From NCBI GenBank assembly GCA_963693305.1, contig OY855908.1:32515805-32579804 (forward strand): DNA of 64,000 nt, given 5' to 3'. This stretch comes from Meandrina meandrites (taxonomy: Eukaryota; Cnidaria; Anthozoa; Scleractinia; Meandrinidae). How positions within the stretch are numbered: the stretch's first letter is position 1; each line of letters opens with the position of its first letter. Both the position numbers and the translations under genes were made by a program. This document shows positions 20,833-33,000 of the stretch, in pieces. The notes beneath the pieces are model-generated. The model searched no databases. It was not told the DNA's origin and saw only the letters and a program-made list of their open reading frames with translations.

Positions 20833-22810
20833 CTAATCTACACGTAAATGATTAATAAAATTACGGGCCAGACGCGAGGTTCCACTTTTGTTTAAATGAA
20901 GACCACTCCGGTTTAAGTGGCTAGTTGCTGAAATGTTTGAGTGGTCAACAAATCCCCAGTTCTTTTGCAAGCAGTGCTCTTTAAGAACTTTGTTTACGTC
21001 AGGTACTTTGTGTAATTCACAAGAACAGAATATCGTAAGCCAAAGATCCTTATGAATCACATTGGTTGAATAGTGCGTAGCGTAAAATCGAACCCAGCAA
21101 GAATTCTCGACAACAACATAACAGTGTTTATTGATAGAAATCAAAGTTCCATGCGAGCTTCGTGCCAGAGGTGAAAGTAGATAGAAACCACGTGTTCGAG
21201 CTAACTCTGGTCTTATGCCGTATGCCGTATACCGTATGCCGGTTCGAACTGAAATACAATAACGAAAATAGAAGCTAACGTGACTAATACGTCTAGATAC
21301 AAGATATTAAACGATGTATTGAAGAAATTATACCTAACATTCGCAATAACGTCCGATCGCGGAGACGATATATAATCTGTACATATACTAATCTTACAGA
21401 AAGCTAGCAAACGATAACTCCGATAAGGCTATATACGATGACTAATTGTAGACAGTAGTTTATAACGAATAAACACTATATTAAGATATGAACATAACCT
21501 GGCGAGATAACGTAACAATGTTTCGAGCATAATACTAACTAACCAATTCGGTAGCGGTGATAGAAACTATTTGATAGTCGGTAGAAACGAATCTTAACCT
21601 AAAACGACCAACAAAGAAAACTAAGATTAACTCCTAAAAAACAAGAAATAGATTACTCACTTTGGTTTGCACACGCACTGAATTAGACTTGATAGAATAG
21701 ATAACCACGAGTGTAGAGAGAAATCTATGGCCCAATGCCGAGTAGATGTTGACGCAGTGAAGTCTACACTAGAACTGATCTACTAAGTTGAAAACGCTAA
21801 AACTTATGACTAGCGAAACGTGCTCGACAAACCTAGAAAAACATTACGCATTTCCCGTGCGGGTGTTAAAGGAAAGGGTAGGAAACCACTATAGCTAAAA
21901 CTAAACCTTATCTAAGAAAGTGATAATCTTTAAAGAAGTACCGAAACACGAACTAAATGATAGTGCAAAAAACAAACGAGAAAACATCACGTTTCAAACC
22001 AACACTTTGCAGGCCAGAGCTTCATCGTCAGATCTGTTGTAGTAATCGCAGCTGAAGTTCCGGACCTGACTGTTTCAGCCAGGTGCACATTCACGAGGAG
22101 TACTGGAGGATCGTAAACTGTTAGTTCCCACGTGGATAATTATCTCGTCTGGGTCTCTGCGTAGAAGTGGCTTGATATGGTCTTTCATGTCTTGGGTTGT
22201 GCATCCCGGAAAGGTGGCTATCTTAACTTGTGAATTTTGAGACATTTTGTGACCTTGTAGGTATTTTAAGAGTCGAATCCCCTGCTATAACAACTTTCTT
22301 CCGACGGATGAGCTGTAAGTGGTTGTGCTGGTTTGTCGAATTGACTGAGCCAGTATTTCGCGATCTGATCTCAGAGGACGATGAAGATGTTCTGTGTCCT
22401 TGGAAATTGCTATTACCTTCTCGACTGCTTGCATTTCTTTGGTTTTGTTCTTCATCTCGAAAAGGCTCATTCGTTAAAGGCTGTAGTTTGGCAGTCGAAA
22501 GCTCATTTTCACCAAATTTTAAACCAGAGACAGTCTTAATGTTTAATCATCATGAACCCTGGTTACTCTTTTATTTTTAATAGGCTCAAATCTGTTTCTA
22601 GTGTGGATTACGTTGGCGGGCATTGTTTTCTGGCTGTGTTTTGCATTTGCACTTCTCGGGTGCGGCTTTTCTACGGACAAAAAATCACTTGATTTTTGTT
22701 CATTGTTTTCAAACTCGCCCTTTTCTCGCATAATGATTGCTAGTGCTAAATTTAAAGAATCGTTTTCTTGCTCAACGGACAAAGCTCGGCTTTCAAAGAA
22801 CAAACACGAA
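20833..22810 (-). pseudogene. LINE ORF1 remnant with esterase-type domain
   Basis: Minus-strand pieces: an N-terminal part with ENDSLNLALAIIMREKGEF and HSQKTMPANVIHTRNRFEP (22810-22543); the segment KKVVIAGDS, where GDS is the SGNH block I motif, then YLQGHKMSQNSQVKIATFPG and DEIIIHVGTNSL (about 22300-22100); and a C-terminal part WGFVDHSNIS ... GLHLNKSGTSRLARNFINHL ending at 20833. These match the esterase-like ORF1 of CR1/L2 LINEs. The middle, about 21150-22010, is replaced by unrelated sequence. Frameshifts and stops occur in several places. Confidence 0.75.
21150..22010. other. Unidentified segment interrupting LINE ORF1
   Basis: About 850 bp of A/T-rich sequence separate two parts of ORF1 that should be roughly 100-150 bp apart by comparison with related proteins. 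I find no coding similarity, no clear terminal repeat and no target duplication. It includes a small run of CCGTATG words at 21217-21241. It could be an insertion, or a rearranged LINE copy. Confidence 0.4.
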
Positions 22811-24440
22811 CAGCGCTCACTGCGAATCGCGTTCACTGCGAATCGCGGTCGCCGCGAATCGCACTCACCGCGAATCACCGAGAATCGCAGTCGACGCGAA
22901 TCGCGGTCACCGCGAATCGCGGTCACCGCGAATCGCGGTCGCCGCGAATCGCGCTCACGGCGAATCGAGGTCATCCAGAATCGCGGTCACCGCGAATCGC
23001 GGTCGCCGCGAATCGCGCTTACCGCGAATCGCGCTCACCGCGAATCGCGCTCACCGCGAATCGCGCCCGCCGCGAATCGCGGTCACCGCGAATCGCGCTC
23101 ACCGAGAATCGCGGTCACCGCGAATCGCGGAGGCCGCGAATCGCGCTCATCGCGAATCGCGCTCACCGAGAGTCGCGGTCACCGCGAATCGCGCTTATCG
23201 CGAATCGCGCTCACCGAGAGTCGCGGTCACCGCGAATCGCGCTAACCGCGAATCGCGGTCACCGAGAATCGCGGTCACCGAGATTCGCGGTCACCGCGAA
23301 TCGCGGTCGCCGCGAATCGCGCTCACCGCGAATCGCGCTCACCGCGAATCGCGACCGCCGCGAATCGCGCCCACCGCAAATCGCGGTCGCCGCGAATCAC
23401 GGTCACCGAGAATCGCGGTCGCAGCGAATCGCGCTCACCGCGAATCGCGCTCACCGAGAATCGCGGTCACCACGAATCGCGGTCGCCGCGAATCGCGGTC
23501 GCCGCGAATCGCGCTAACCGCGAATCGCGCTCACCGAGAATCGCAGTCAGCGCGAATCGCGGTCGCCGCGAATCGCGCTCACCGCGAATCGCGGTCGCCT
23601 CGAATCACGGTCGAAGCGAATCGCGGTCACCGAGAATCGCGGTCGCCGCGAATCGCGCTCACCGGGAATCGCGCTCACCGAGAGTCGCGGTCACCGCGAA
23701 TCGCGCTAACCGCGAATCGCGCTCACCGAGAATCGCGGTCACCGCGAATCGCGGTCGCCGCGAATCGCGCTCACCGCGAATCGCACTCACCGCGAATCGC
23801 GCTTACCGCGAATCGCGGTCACCGAGAATCGCGGTCACCGCGAATCGCGGTCGCCGCGAATCGCGGTCACCGCGAATCGCACTCACCGCGAATCGCGCTC
23901 ACCGCGAATCGCGGTCACCGAGAATCGCGGTCACCGCGAATCGCGGTCGCCTCGAATCGTTGTCGCCGCGAATCGCGCTAACCGCGAATCGCGGTCACTG
24001 AGAATCGCAGTCACTGCGAATCGCGGTCGCCGCGAATCGCGCTCACCGCGAATCGCGCTTACCGAGAATCGCGGTCACTGCGAATCGCGGTCGCCTCGAA
24101 TCACGGTCGCCGCGAATCGCCGTCACCGAGAATCGCGGTCGCAGCAAATCGCGCTCACCGCGAATCGTGCTCACCGAGAATCGCGGTCGCCGCGAATCGC
24201 GCTCACCGAGAATCACGGTCACCGCGAATCGTGGTCGCCTCGAATCGTTGTCGCCGCGAATCGCGCTAACCGCGAATCGCGGTCACTGAGAATCGCGGTC
24301 ACTGCGAATCGCGGTCGCCGCGAATCGCGCTCACTCACCGCGAATCGCGCTTACCGAGAATCGCGGTCACCGCGAATCACGGTCGCCTCGAATCACGGTC
24401 GCCGCGAATCGCGGTCACCGAGAATCGCGGTCGCCGCGAC
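22811..24440. repeat. 16-bp minisatellite, main array (about 100 copies)
   Basis: A nearly gap-free array of a 16-bp G/C-rich unit, consensus about CGCGAATCGCGGTCAC, with recurrent variants (GCTCAC, GGTCGC, GAGAATC). The phase slips once near 24329, where CTCACTCAC appears. Since 16 is not a multiple of 3, three units give a 16-residue peptide period (RESRSPRIALTANRAH-like) and all three + frames stay open; the longest runs 22737-23981. It is not a credible protein gene: there is no domain, no codon bias beyond the repeat, and it overlaps LINE sequence at its left end. Confidence 0.95.
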
Positions 24441-24846
24441 TCGTTTGGTTTTGCGATCGACAACATCCATGTTTCCAATCGATCGATCCGACAGGGCTTA
24501 TATATAGCTAATAGCTAATGAGATGTAATTTTCCGATCGACAAGTTCTCTTTTCGGATGGAATCTAGTCGACAATATTGGACACGAGTGATTTGTTTCCC
24601 GACAATCTCAAACTTCCAGATGTTTTCAGATGTTTTCTTTGAGATGTCAAACATTGGAAAAATGCGTTAAAAAATTTCGCTTCATATGCACTTTAATTGG
24701 AAATTCACTGCGATGAACATTTAGGCAAGTTCGATTGGTTGCGTCGGGCTTGTTTCGGATACAGATACACTTGGTGCAGGGTACATAACCGACTTACTAA
24801 TTCCCCTTCCGCTGGATGTTGAGCCTACCACGTGCAAGTTTTCAAG
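24441..24846. promoter_or_regulatory. Presumed WDR75 promoter and 5' leader
   Basis: About 400 bp lie between the minisatellite array and the WDR75 start codon. It holds CGATCGAT-like words at about 24475-24540 but no TATA box at a convincing place. The promoter role follows only from position. Confidence 0.35.
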
Positions 24847-27800
24847 ATGGTGCTCGGCGAGGAAGGAATACCTCAGGATTTTGGTTCGGTTCGTTTAGTT
24901 GGAGGCGAATCTCTTGTCAATCATCGAACAGTGTTTAGTAAAGACTCAAAGTAAGCGATCAATCTTGTTCATTTCTGTGTCACTTTGGACGCAATCACGG
25001 CAACTAGTAACTTAGCAAATCATAATTGTATATCTTTGTATTCAGGAGCTTGTTTTGCTGTTGTGGCAGAAGAATACGAGTTTACAGCGCGACAACTGGC
25101 GACTTATTACGGGAACTTAAAGGACACGAGGGAAAAGTTACAGATATTAAAGTTAACCCGAGAAATCACTTGCAGGTAACCAGTACTGAACAGACAACTT
25201 TGCACATTTCTGGGTTCGAACTCGCTCCTTGATTAATCAGTGTGTAAGCTTAGTTTAGGCTTAGTTTAACATACTGAAGTTAACAAATTAATTGAACGGT
25301 ACGTGATTAAAACAAAATTATAATATTTAGTTTCTTGGTCAAATCAGAACATCTCCTTGAGAGCACTATCAATGTTTTGTTGCTTTTGGTAACCCATTCA
25401 CTTTGTCCTGTGGTTGCCATATTAAATATAATGGCATTAGTATATACCACACATGTCAAGTGAATAGTGCTTTGCGCGTGTGCTGATTGGTTAACTCGGA
25501 GGTGATTAGCAAAGTACTATTCACCTCCGAGCAGCCGGAGAGAAACAAAATGGCTTCGTGTGCCACTTAAGATTCCAAAACTAATGTTTTGGTCCGCTAC
25601 ACCTCAGTGTCGGTGAAAGTGGTGGATATTTACCTCCACTTCAGTGAATAATTGTTAAATATTTCATGTAGCTTGTCTGCAATAGTTGTTGCACATGAGT
25701 TACAGTGTAAAGTAGCTGGAGATAATTATTCAAATTGGTGGTGTGGTGAGTTTTCTACTGTAGTTGAAAATCAACAAAGTGTATCATCACTTGCCTGCTA
25801 AAAATGCAATACAACAGTAGTCTCGTTAGTTTCGGGAAGCATGGGCCCTTAGGGGGTGATGCTCTTCTAAAACACAAACCTATATATTGGGACTCAGACA
25901 GCCTTGTATTACCAACAGATTTAAGTCCAGTAGTATTTCAGTTCCTATGTATTATTACCTCACCTTGCTTGGTGTTCTATTTATGCTCTGGTTCCACGTG
26001 CATACCCAGCGTGCTAGTAATTTTACATCACTGAGTCATATATCTTTTGTGTGAGAACTCACCTTCGCTCAGTTGCTATTGCTAGTTGCATGCTGCAGAA
26101 CCTGCTAGTGTTTCGCAGGATTAATCATACGACCCTGGCATGAACATGGCTGTACTGCTACATGTGTATATGCTATTGTTGCTGCAAGTATTGTGAAAAT
26201 TAGAATTTGGTTCCACTTTTTGCCATGCATGACTGTGCCAATAATTCTGCAAATATAAATGTTTGTAATATTGCACAGCATAACACCCCATTATCCCTCA
26301 AAATGATCCCTCATTGCTTTTAGTGTTATGTCACAAAACATTGCATTGTTTAACACCACACTTGTATTAAACTTGTGGGAGACATGGTGGTCTAATGGTT
26401 CAGGTGTGCTGGACACCAGAATGAGCGGTCTAGGTTTGAGCACTGGCTGGGTCCCCGTTTACTGTCAAAGTGCCTCTCTTTACCCAGGTGTACATGTGGG
26501 TACCAACAAATTTAACGTTTTGTTAAGAAAAAATGAAAACTACACAAAATTAAGGCCTAATACAATACGCTACACTACAGTGCACTATACATAATCGACA
26601 ATAAAATATACCCATTATTTGCAATACAAAGTATCGGCAAATTTAATGCTGCCATGGACTAGCATCCTATTCAGGTGGGGTTGGGGTAGAAATTTGATAA
26701 GATAATTTTCCATCAGCCCTTGCAAAATCAATTATTAATTACCTAACTACCTACTTGCCTATCTAATTACAAGTACATGTAAAACAATAAACAAATACAT
26801 GTAGTCACGTTTACTTTACCTTTACCTTGTATTTTGGCTGCTTTCAATGTTGCATGCATAGTAGCATCAATCTTCCGACATCATCTTTTGACATGCTAAA
26901 CAAACAAGGTTTGAAATCCACTATTCACAGCCCACTAGCATGACCTTTTGAGCTTGTGGTAGTGAAATGAAACAAACACTGGTATGTGATTGGTGGATTG
27001 ATCCTCGTTTGCTTAGCGAGTTGATGGATGGATGTTGAAAAATAGCCGCTATGCACGTATCACTGAAGGCTGCTATAACTTTCTTTGCCTCCAGTTAGTT
27101 TCATGCTCGTCAAATGGAGATGTGATATACTGGGACTATACAGATGGACGTATACTTAAGGTACAGCTGCAGATAATTACAGTGCGACTACTCGAACCGG
27201 GGCACCCTGAACAAAATTAACTAATCACAGTGTTAATTGAAAACAAAGGATAGGGACATTTTTTAGCAATGGACCAATGACGTTCTAGGACGCAAACAAA
27301 AGATTATCAACAAAATTTGAACTGTCAACAACGTTACAAACAGATGTGGACCTCTCAGGAAACTTGCCTTGTCTTTGATTGGTTACTTCCGAACCTAAAT
27401 TTTTAAGAGCAAGCAAAATCAGTCTTGGTTTTTCAAATTCGATGGAATAATAAATAATATTCGCTGCCACGATCAGGATCAGTGTAAAGGAAACGTTAGT
27501 ATACAATTGGAATTAAACAAACCTTTATTGGCTTTGCATTTACAGACAATCTCTAGCTCTCACAAGAACTTATCCCTATCCTTTGTTTTCAATTAACACT
27601 GTGATTGGTTAATTTTGTCCAGGGTGCCCCAGTTCGAGTAGTCGCACTGTAAAGTGATTATTAAAACTGATACTAGATTTTATGTTAATACTGTGAGACA
27701 TGAGGTGCACTGACTAAAGGGTTAGCACAGAGGACTCTGGGTCAAGAAGTCCGGACTTGGGTCCTGGCCAGAGTCAATGCAGTACATGTATGTTCTTTTG

Positions 27801-27885
27801 CAAGACATTAGAAACAGTAATCGAGCTGAGTGGAGTATAATTCAGGGAGTAATTGTGCAAGTAATTTTGAGAATTCATGAATAAA

Positions 27886-27932
<47 letters not shown>

Positions 27933-30098
27933 TATCAATAACAAATTTCGAGGTTAGGAAGTCCTTGCGAACCTCTTTTGTGTGAAAAAGTCAAAGTTAT
28001 ATTCAATCAGTTTAATTTACAAATGGAAGGAATCAGCAAGAAAAAGCCCACCAATGCAATTGATGTGCAAATGGCATAGGTGTCCAATATTACAGATATC
28101 CAATTTGAGCAAATTCAAATTGGATACCTGTAATTGTACATCCATGTGATCGTGCACCAATTACGTGACAAATAGAACACACCAAACCAATTGAAGTCAA
28201 GAATTTTGCTATAGATACGATTAACTGGTGAATTCAATGCTGGGGTAACCCTGGCATGGAATAGCATCCTATCTAGGAAGTTAAGGGAAAACAAATACTT
28301 TTTGTTCTCCAAACTGCATAATGCTACAGAAACTAGGCACTGGATGGATGGGTCACTAGACCCAAATGCAGACTATGGTAGAACATGCTAGTCATTACGC
28401 CATAAAGTGACATCCCCTGAAGGCTAATCAATGATGATGCTCTGCACTCAGCATGAAATGGCCATGACTGCTGGTTTTGATTAGTTTCTGTAGTGCAAAG
28501 CTATCAGGAGTCTATTTCTTTCTGTAAAAGATGGTAAATTTTAAACTTGGTAAACAAATGATAAAGATGAAATGTCGATTCGTCTCAAGCATGGGGCAGA
28601 GAAAAAAAATCCGAGTCCCCAGCAGCATCGAACCCATGGCCAACCAAGGTCTATACTGGTTGGGCACTCTAACCACTGAGCTACAAGCGGAGCTACAAGA
28701 AACTCTTGGTAAGCTGGGCCATTTTACTGGGTTCATAAGTGACATAATTGAAGGTCACCCCATACCACATTTGTCGCAATAGTGCACATGCTGGATTCCT
28801 TACCAGGCAGTCCAGAGTTAGGTGTTGGCTTAGGGTCATTGTGTTCTTGACCTAGACACTTAACTCCCACTATACTTTTCACCTCCCTGTTGTATTAATG
28901 GGCCATGGTATTATTTAATTGCAGCAAGTAACCATTCCAACTATTAAGTTATATTTCAATACAGTTCTTGTTTGTTTGCTGATAGAGAAAACTGTTTTTA
29001 ATTTGTTTGTCTGCAGAAATACAGATTTGGTGGCTTCATAGGTGGATTATTACTTCATCCTTCACATAATGAATCCATCTTCGTGATAAGGAAAAAACCC
29101 TCAAAAGGTATAACTTGCAAAACATTCATACATGTACTTGCAGAGTTAAGCGAGGGCAAATTGCCAAGGTCTTCTTAAGAAATTGCAACCAAGTGTTAAA
29201 ATCTGCATTCACATAGACTTTGAACCACAGAGCCTTATATGTTTAAACACATTTTTGTATCAATAAATCAGCTTGAGGAGATGTATTAAATAGAGTGGAG
29301 CAAGTGCCAGAATCCATAACTTTCCAAAAAAGAAACCACTTAAAAAAGCCTCTTTGCTTAGATCATTGCTCTGTCTCGCCCTGCACCTTCTACCACCCGA
29401 AACAGGGACTTAAAAATGTTTTGAAGTAGGCATCAGCAACTGCAAGATTAGGCAGCTGTGACAAGTTAGCTTTTGTGTTTTGGGGAGATTGCTATGACCA
29501 GAGTGGCTGGCAACATGTAATCAAGTGGCCAGAATTCTGGTGGTAACTGGTTTGTTTTGAAAACCCTTCCAAAAGAAATTATCATCCCCAAAATGGGACA
29601 AAAATGCTTCACTTTGATTTTGATCACTGATACCCCATTCCTCTCCCCCCCACCCCAATTCAGATTAGACAAAGTCTGGAATGGTGATGGTGTGAAACTT
29701 GAGGAGATGCATGTACATGTGAAGGGTGCAGGGCAGAAGAGCAGGTGGGGAGAAGTCCTGAAAGGGAAAGAGGAGGGAAAATTCAAAAGGAGACATTCAA
29801 AGGAGCTTAGATGAATCAAACCTGTAATATCTTGGGGAAATATCCTACCTCACCTCGAATTATTAGCTTTGTTCAAAAACTAATTCAATTTGTATTACTA
29901 ACAGTGAAGCTCTTACTTGTTTATTTTGTAGAAAAGAAAATCAAAACAAAAGAAGAAAAGAAACAAAAGGTTACTGATACAGAAGAATATACAGTGGGGG
30001 TGTTTAATGCAAAAGAATCCAAGAAAGAAAAAAAACTAAAATTGAGTGTCGTGCTTGAAGTATCAGGAAACTCCAAACAGACTGCAATCAGTGGTGAT
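24847..30098 (+). CDS. WDR75: WDR75 N-terminal exons 1-5
   Basis: Exons 1-3 encode the first propeller blades: RIRVYSATTGDLLRELKGHE, KVNPRNHLQ, then LVSCSSNGDVIYWDYTDGR, close to the human order (VTGIQLNPNNHLQ, then SLDGTIKLWDYIDG). Exon 4 gives GGLLLHPSHNESIFVIRKKP. Exon 5 (29932-30098) is unusually lysine-rich at its start (EKKIKTKEEKKQK) and again at ESKKEKKLKLS; this replaces the corresponding human loop and may add a basic, nucleolus-suited segment. Introns 2-4 contain SINE and MITE copies listed separately; 30099-30540 has nothing further. Confidence 0.9.
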
Positions 30099-33000
30099 GT
30101 AAGTTTTTATTTAAAGGTTCTCTCTTAACCAGTTTGCATTCTGAACAATAGTGGCGTTGGTGGCCCTTTTCACTTGTATCGAAAATGGCTGCTAAATTCA
30201 AATCTTGCTAACTCAAAAGATTTGTTAACATAATGGTAAATATTCTTCCTTGACTAACTTACATCTCAATCTACTGTATTTTTTCTGTTAGTTCAAGCAT
30301 TTGAAATATTTTTCAAGGAGTTAGCTCTTGGGTTTTTGAACATGCAACCATTAATTCATGCAAGGACCAAAACCATTTTGTCAAATCTTGCTAATAAATC
30401 AGAGAAAAAATGACTTGGATTTCAAGACTGGACAAACAGTGAATATTTGTAGATGAGGTGAATGAGGGGATTTTTCTAAGGAAATGTTTTACTTGTTTTG
30501 GCGAAGTCAAGTCTGTGACCTTTTCCGAGAAATTAGAGAATTTATTTCTATTTCAATTTCTTTTTCTATTTTTTCTATATCTTTTTCTATTTCAATTTCT
30601 TTCTCTATTTGTTTTTCTATTTCTATTTGTTTTTCTATTTCAATTTCTTTTTCTATTTCTTTTTCAATTTCTTTTTCTATTTCAATTTGTTTTTCTATTT
30701 CTTTTTCATTTTCTTTTCCTATTTCAATTTCTTTTTCTATTTCTTTTTCTATTTCAATTTCTTTTTCTATTTCGTTTTCTCTTTCAATTTTTTTCTTTTT
30801 TCAATTTCTTTCTCTATTTCTTTTTCTATTTCAATTTCTTTCTTTCTTTATTTTTGTTTTTCTATTTCAATTTCTTTCTCTATTTCTTTTTCGTTTCTAT
30901 TTCTAATTCTTTCTCTATTTCGTTTCTATTTCAATTTCTTTTTGTATTTCAATTGCTTTCTCTATAATCTTTTTCTTTTTATATTACTATTTGAATTTCT
31001 TTTTCTATTTCAATTTCTTTTTCTTTTTCTATTTTTTTCTATTTCTTTTTCTATTTCAATATCTCTTTTCATTTCAATTTCTTTCCATTTCTTTTTCTTT
31101 TTCTATTTCAATTTCTTTTTCTATTTAAATTGCTTTCTCTATTTCTTTTTCTTTTTATATTACTATTTCAATTTGTTTTTCTATTTCAATTTCAATTTCA
31201 ATTTCTTTCTTTATTTCAATTTCTTTCTCTATTTCGTTTTCTATTTCTTTTTCTATTTCTATTTCTTTCTCTATTTCTATTTCTTTTTCTATTTCAATTT
31301 CTTTCTCTATTTCTATTTCGTTTTCTATTTCAATTTCCTTCTCTATTTCTTTTTCTATTTCAATTTCTTTTTCTATTTCAATTTCTTTCTCTATTTCAAT
31401 TTCTTTCTCTATTTCTTTTTTTTCTATTTCTTTCTCTATTTCTATTTCTTTTTCTATTTCTTCTATTTCTTTTTCTATTTCTATTTCTTTCTCTATTTCA
31501 ATTTCTTTTTCTATTTCTATTTCTTTCTCTATTTCAATTTCTTTTTCTATTTCTATTTCGTTTTCTATTTCAATTTCTTTCTCTATTTCTTTTTCTTTTT
31601 CTATTTCTTTTTCTATTTCTATTTCTTTTTCTATTTCAATTTCTTTCTCTATTTCTTTTTCTATTTCTTTTTCTATTTCTTCTATTTCTTTTTCTATTTC
31701 TATTTCGTTTTCTATTTCAATTTCTTTCTCAATTTCTTTTTCTATTTCTATTTCTTTCTCTATTTCAATTTCTTTTTCTATTTCTATTTCTTTCTCTATT
31801 TCTTTTTCTATTTCTATTTCTTTTTCTATTTCAATTTCTTTCTCTATTTCTTTTTCTATTTCTATTTCTATTTCTTTCTCTATTTCTTTTTCTATTTCTA
31901 TTTCTTTCTCTATTTCAATTTCTTTTTCTATTTCTATTTCTTTTTCTATTTCTTCTATTTCTTTTTCTATTTCTTTTTCGTTTTCTATTTCAATTTATTT
32001 CTCTATTTCTTTTTCTATTGCTATTTCTTTCTCTATTTCAATTTCTTTTTCTATTTCTTCTATTTCTTTTTCTATTTCTATTTCTTTCTCTATTTCTTTT
32101 TCTATTTCTATTTCTTTCTCTATTTCAATTTCTTTTTCTATTTCTTCTATTTCTTTTTCTATTTCAATTTCTTTCTCTATTTCTTTTTCTATTTCTATTT
32201 CTTTCTCGATTTCTTTTTCTATTTCTATTTCGTTTTCTATTTCAATTTCTTTCTCTATTTCTTTTTCTATTTCTATTTCTTTCTCTATTTCTTTTTTTTT
32301 CTATTTCTTTTTCTATTTCTTCTATTTCTTTTTCTATTTCTATTTCTTTCTCAATTTCTTTTTCTATTTCTATTTCTTTCTCTATTTCAATTTCTTTTTC
32401 TATTTCAATTTCTTTCTCTATTTCAATTTCTTTCTCTATTTCTTTTTCTTTTTCTATTTCTTTCTCTATTTCTATTTCTTTTTCTATTTCTTCTATTTCT
32501 TTTTCTATTTCTATTTCTTTCTCTATTTCTATTTCTTTTTCTATTTCTATTTCTTTCTCTATTTCAATTTCTTTTTCTATTTCTATTTCGTTTTCTATTT
32601 CAATTTCTTTCTCTATTTCTTTTTCTTTTTCTATTTCTTTTTCTATTTCTATTTCTTTTTCTATTTCTATTTCTTTTCTATTTCTATTTCGTTTTCAATT
32701 TCTTTCTCTATTTCTTTTTCTTTTTCTATTTCTTTTTCTATTTCTTCTATTTCTTTTCCTATTTCTATTTCGTTTTCTATTTCAATTTCTTTCTCTATTT
32801 CTTTTTCTATTTCTATTTCTTTCTCTATTTCAATTTCTTTTTCTATTTCTATTTCTTTCTCTATTTCTTTTTCTATTTCTATTTCTTTTTCTATTTCAAT
32901 TTCTTTCTCTATTTCTTTTTCTATTTCTATTTCTTTCTGTATTTCTTTTTCTTTTTCTATTTCTTTCTCTATTTCAATTTCTTTTTCTATTTCTATTTCT

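Larger units (their letters stand above)
17316..22810 (-). mobile_element. Degenerate CR1/L2-like LINE, truncated at both ends
   Basis: On the minus strand the order is ORF1 with an SGNH-esterase-type region (22810 to 20833), then ORF2 with an APE-type endonuclease (20820 to about 20108) and reverse transcriptase (about 19650 to 17316). Frames are broken by stops, shifts and two insertions, so it is inactive. The 5' side stops inside the N-terminal region of ORF1. The 3' side stops after LTLPKPRTN, a point where related ORF2 proteins usually continue. Both borders run directly into the same 16-bp minisatellite. An esterase ORF1 with APE and this reverse transcriptase type points to the CR1/L2/Rex assemblage, but the clade is not determined. 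Confidence 0.88.

Noticed and set aside
22737..23981. 414-codon open frame of RESRSPRIA-type repeats
   Set aside because: It is the 16-bp minisatellite read through; other frames over the same DNA are open too, and there is no domain or gene context.
22811..24440. CRISPR-like array
   Set aside because: The 16-bp units are contiguous without unique spacers, in a eukaryotic genome.
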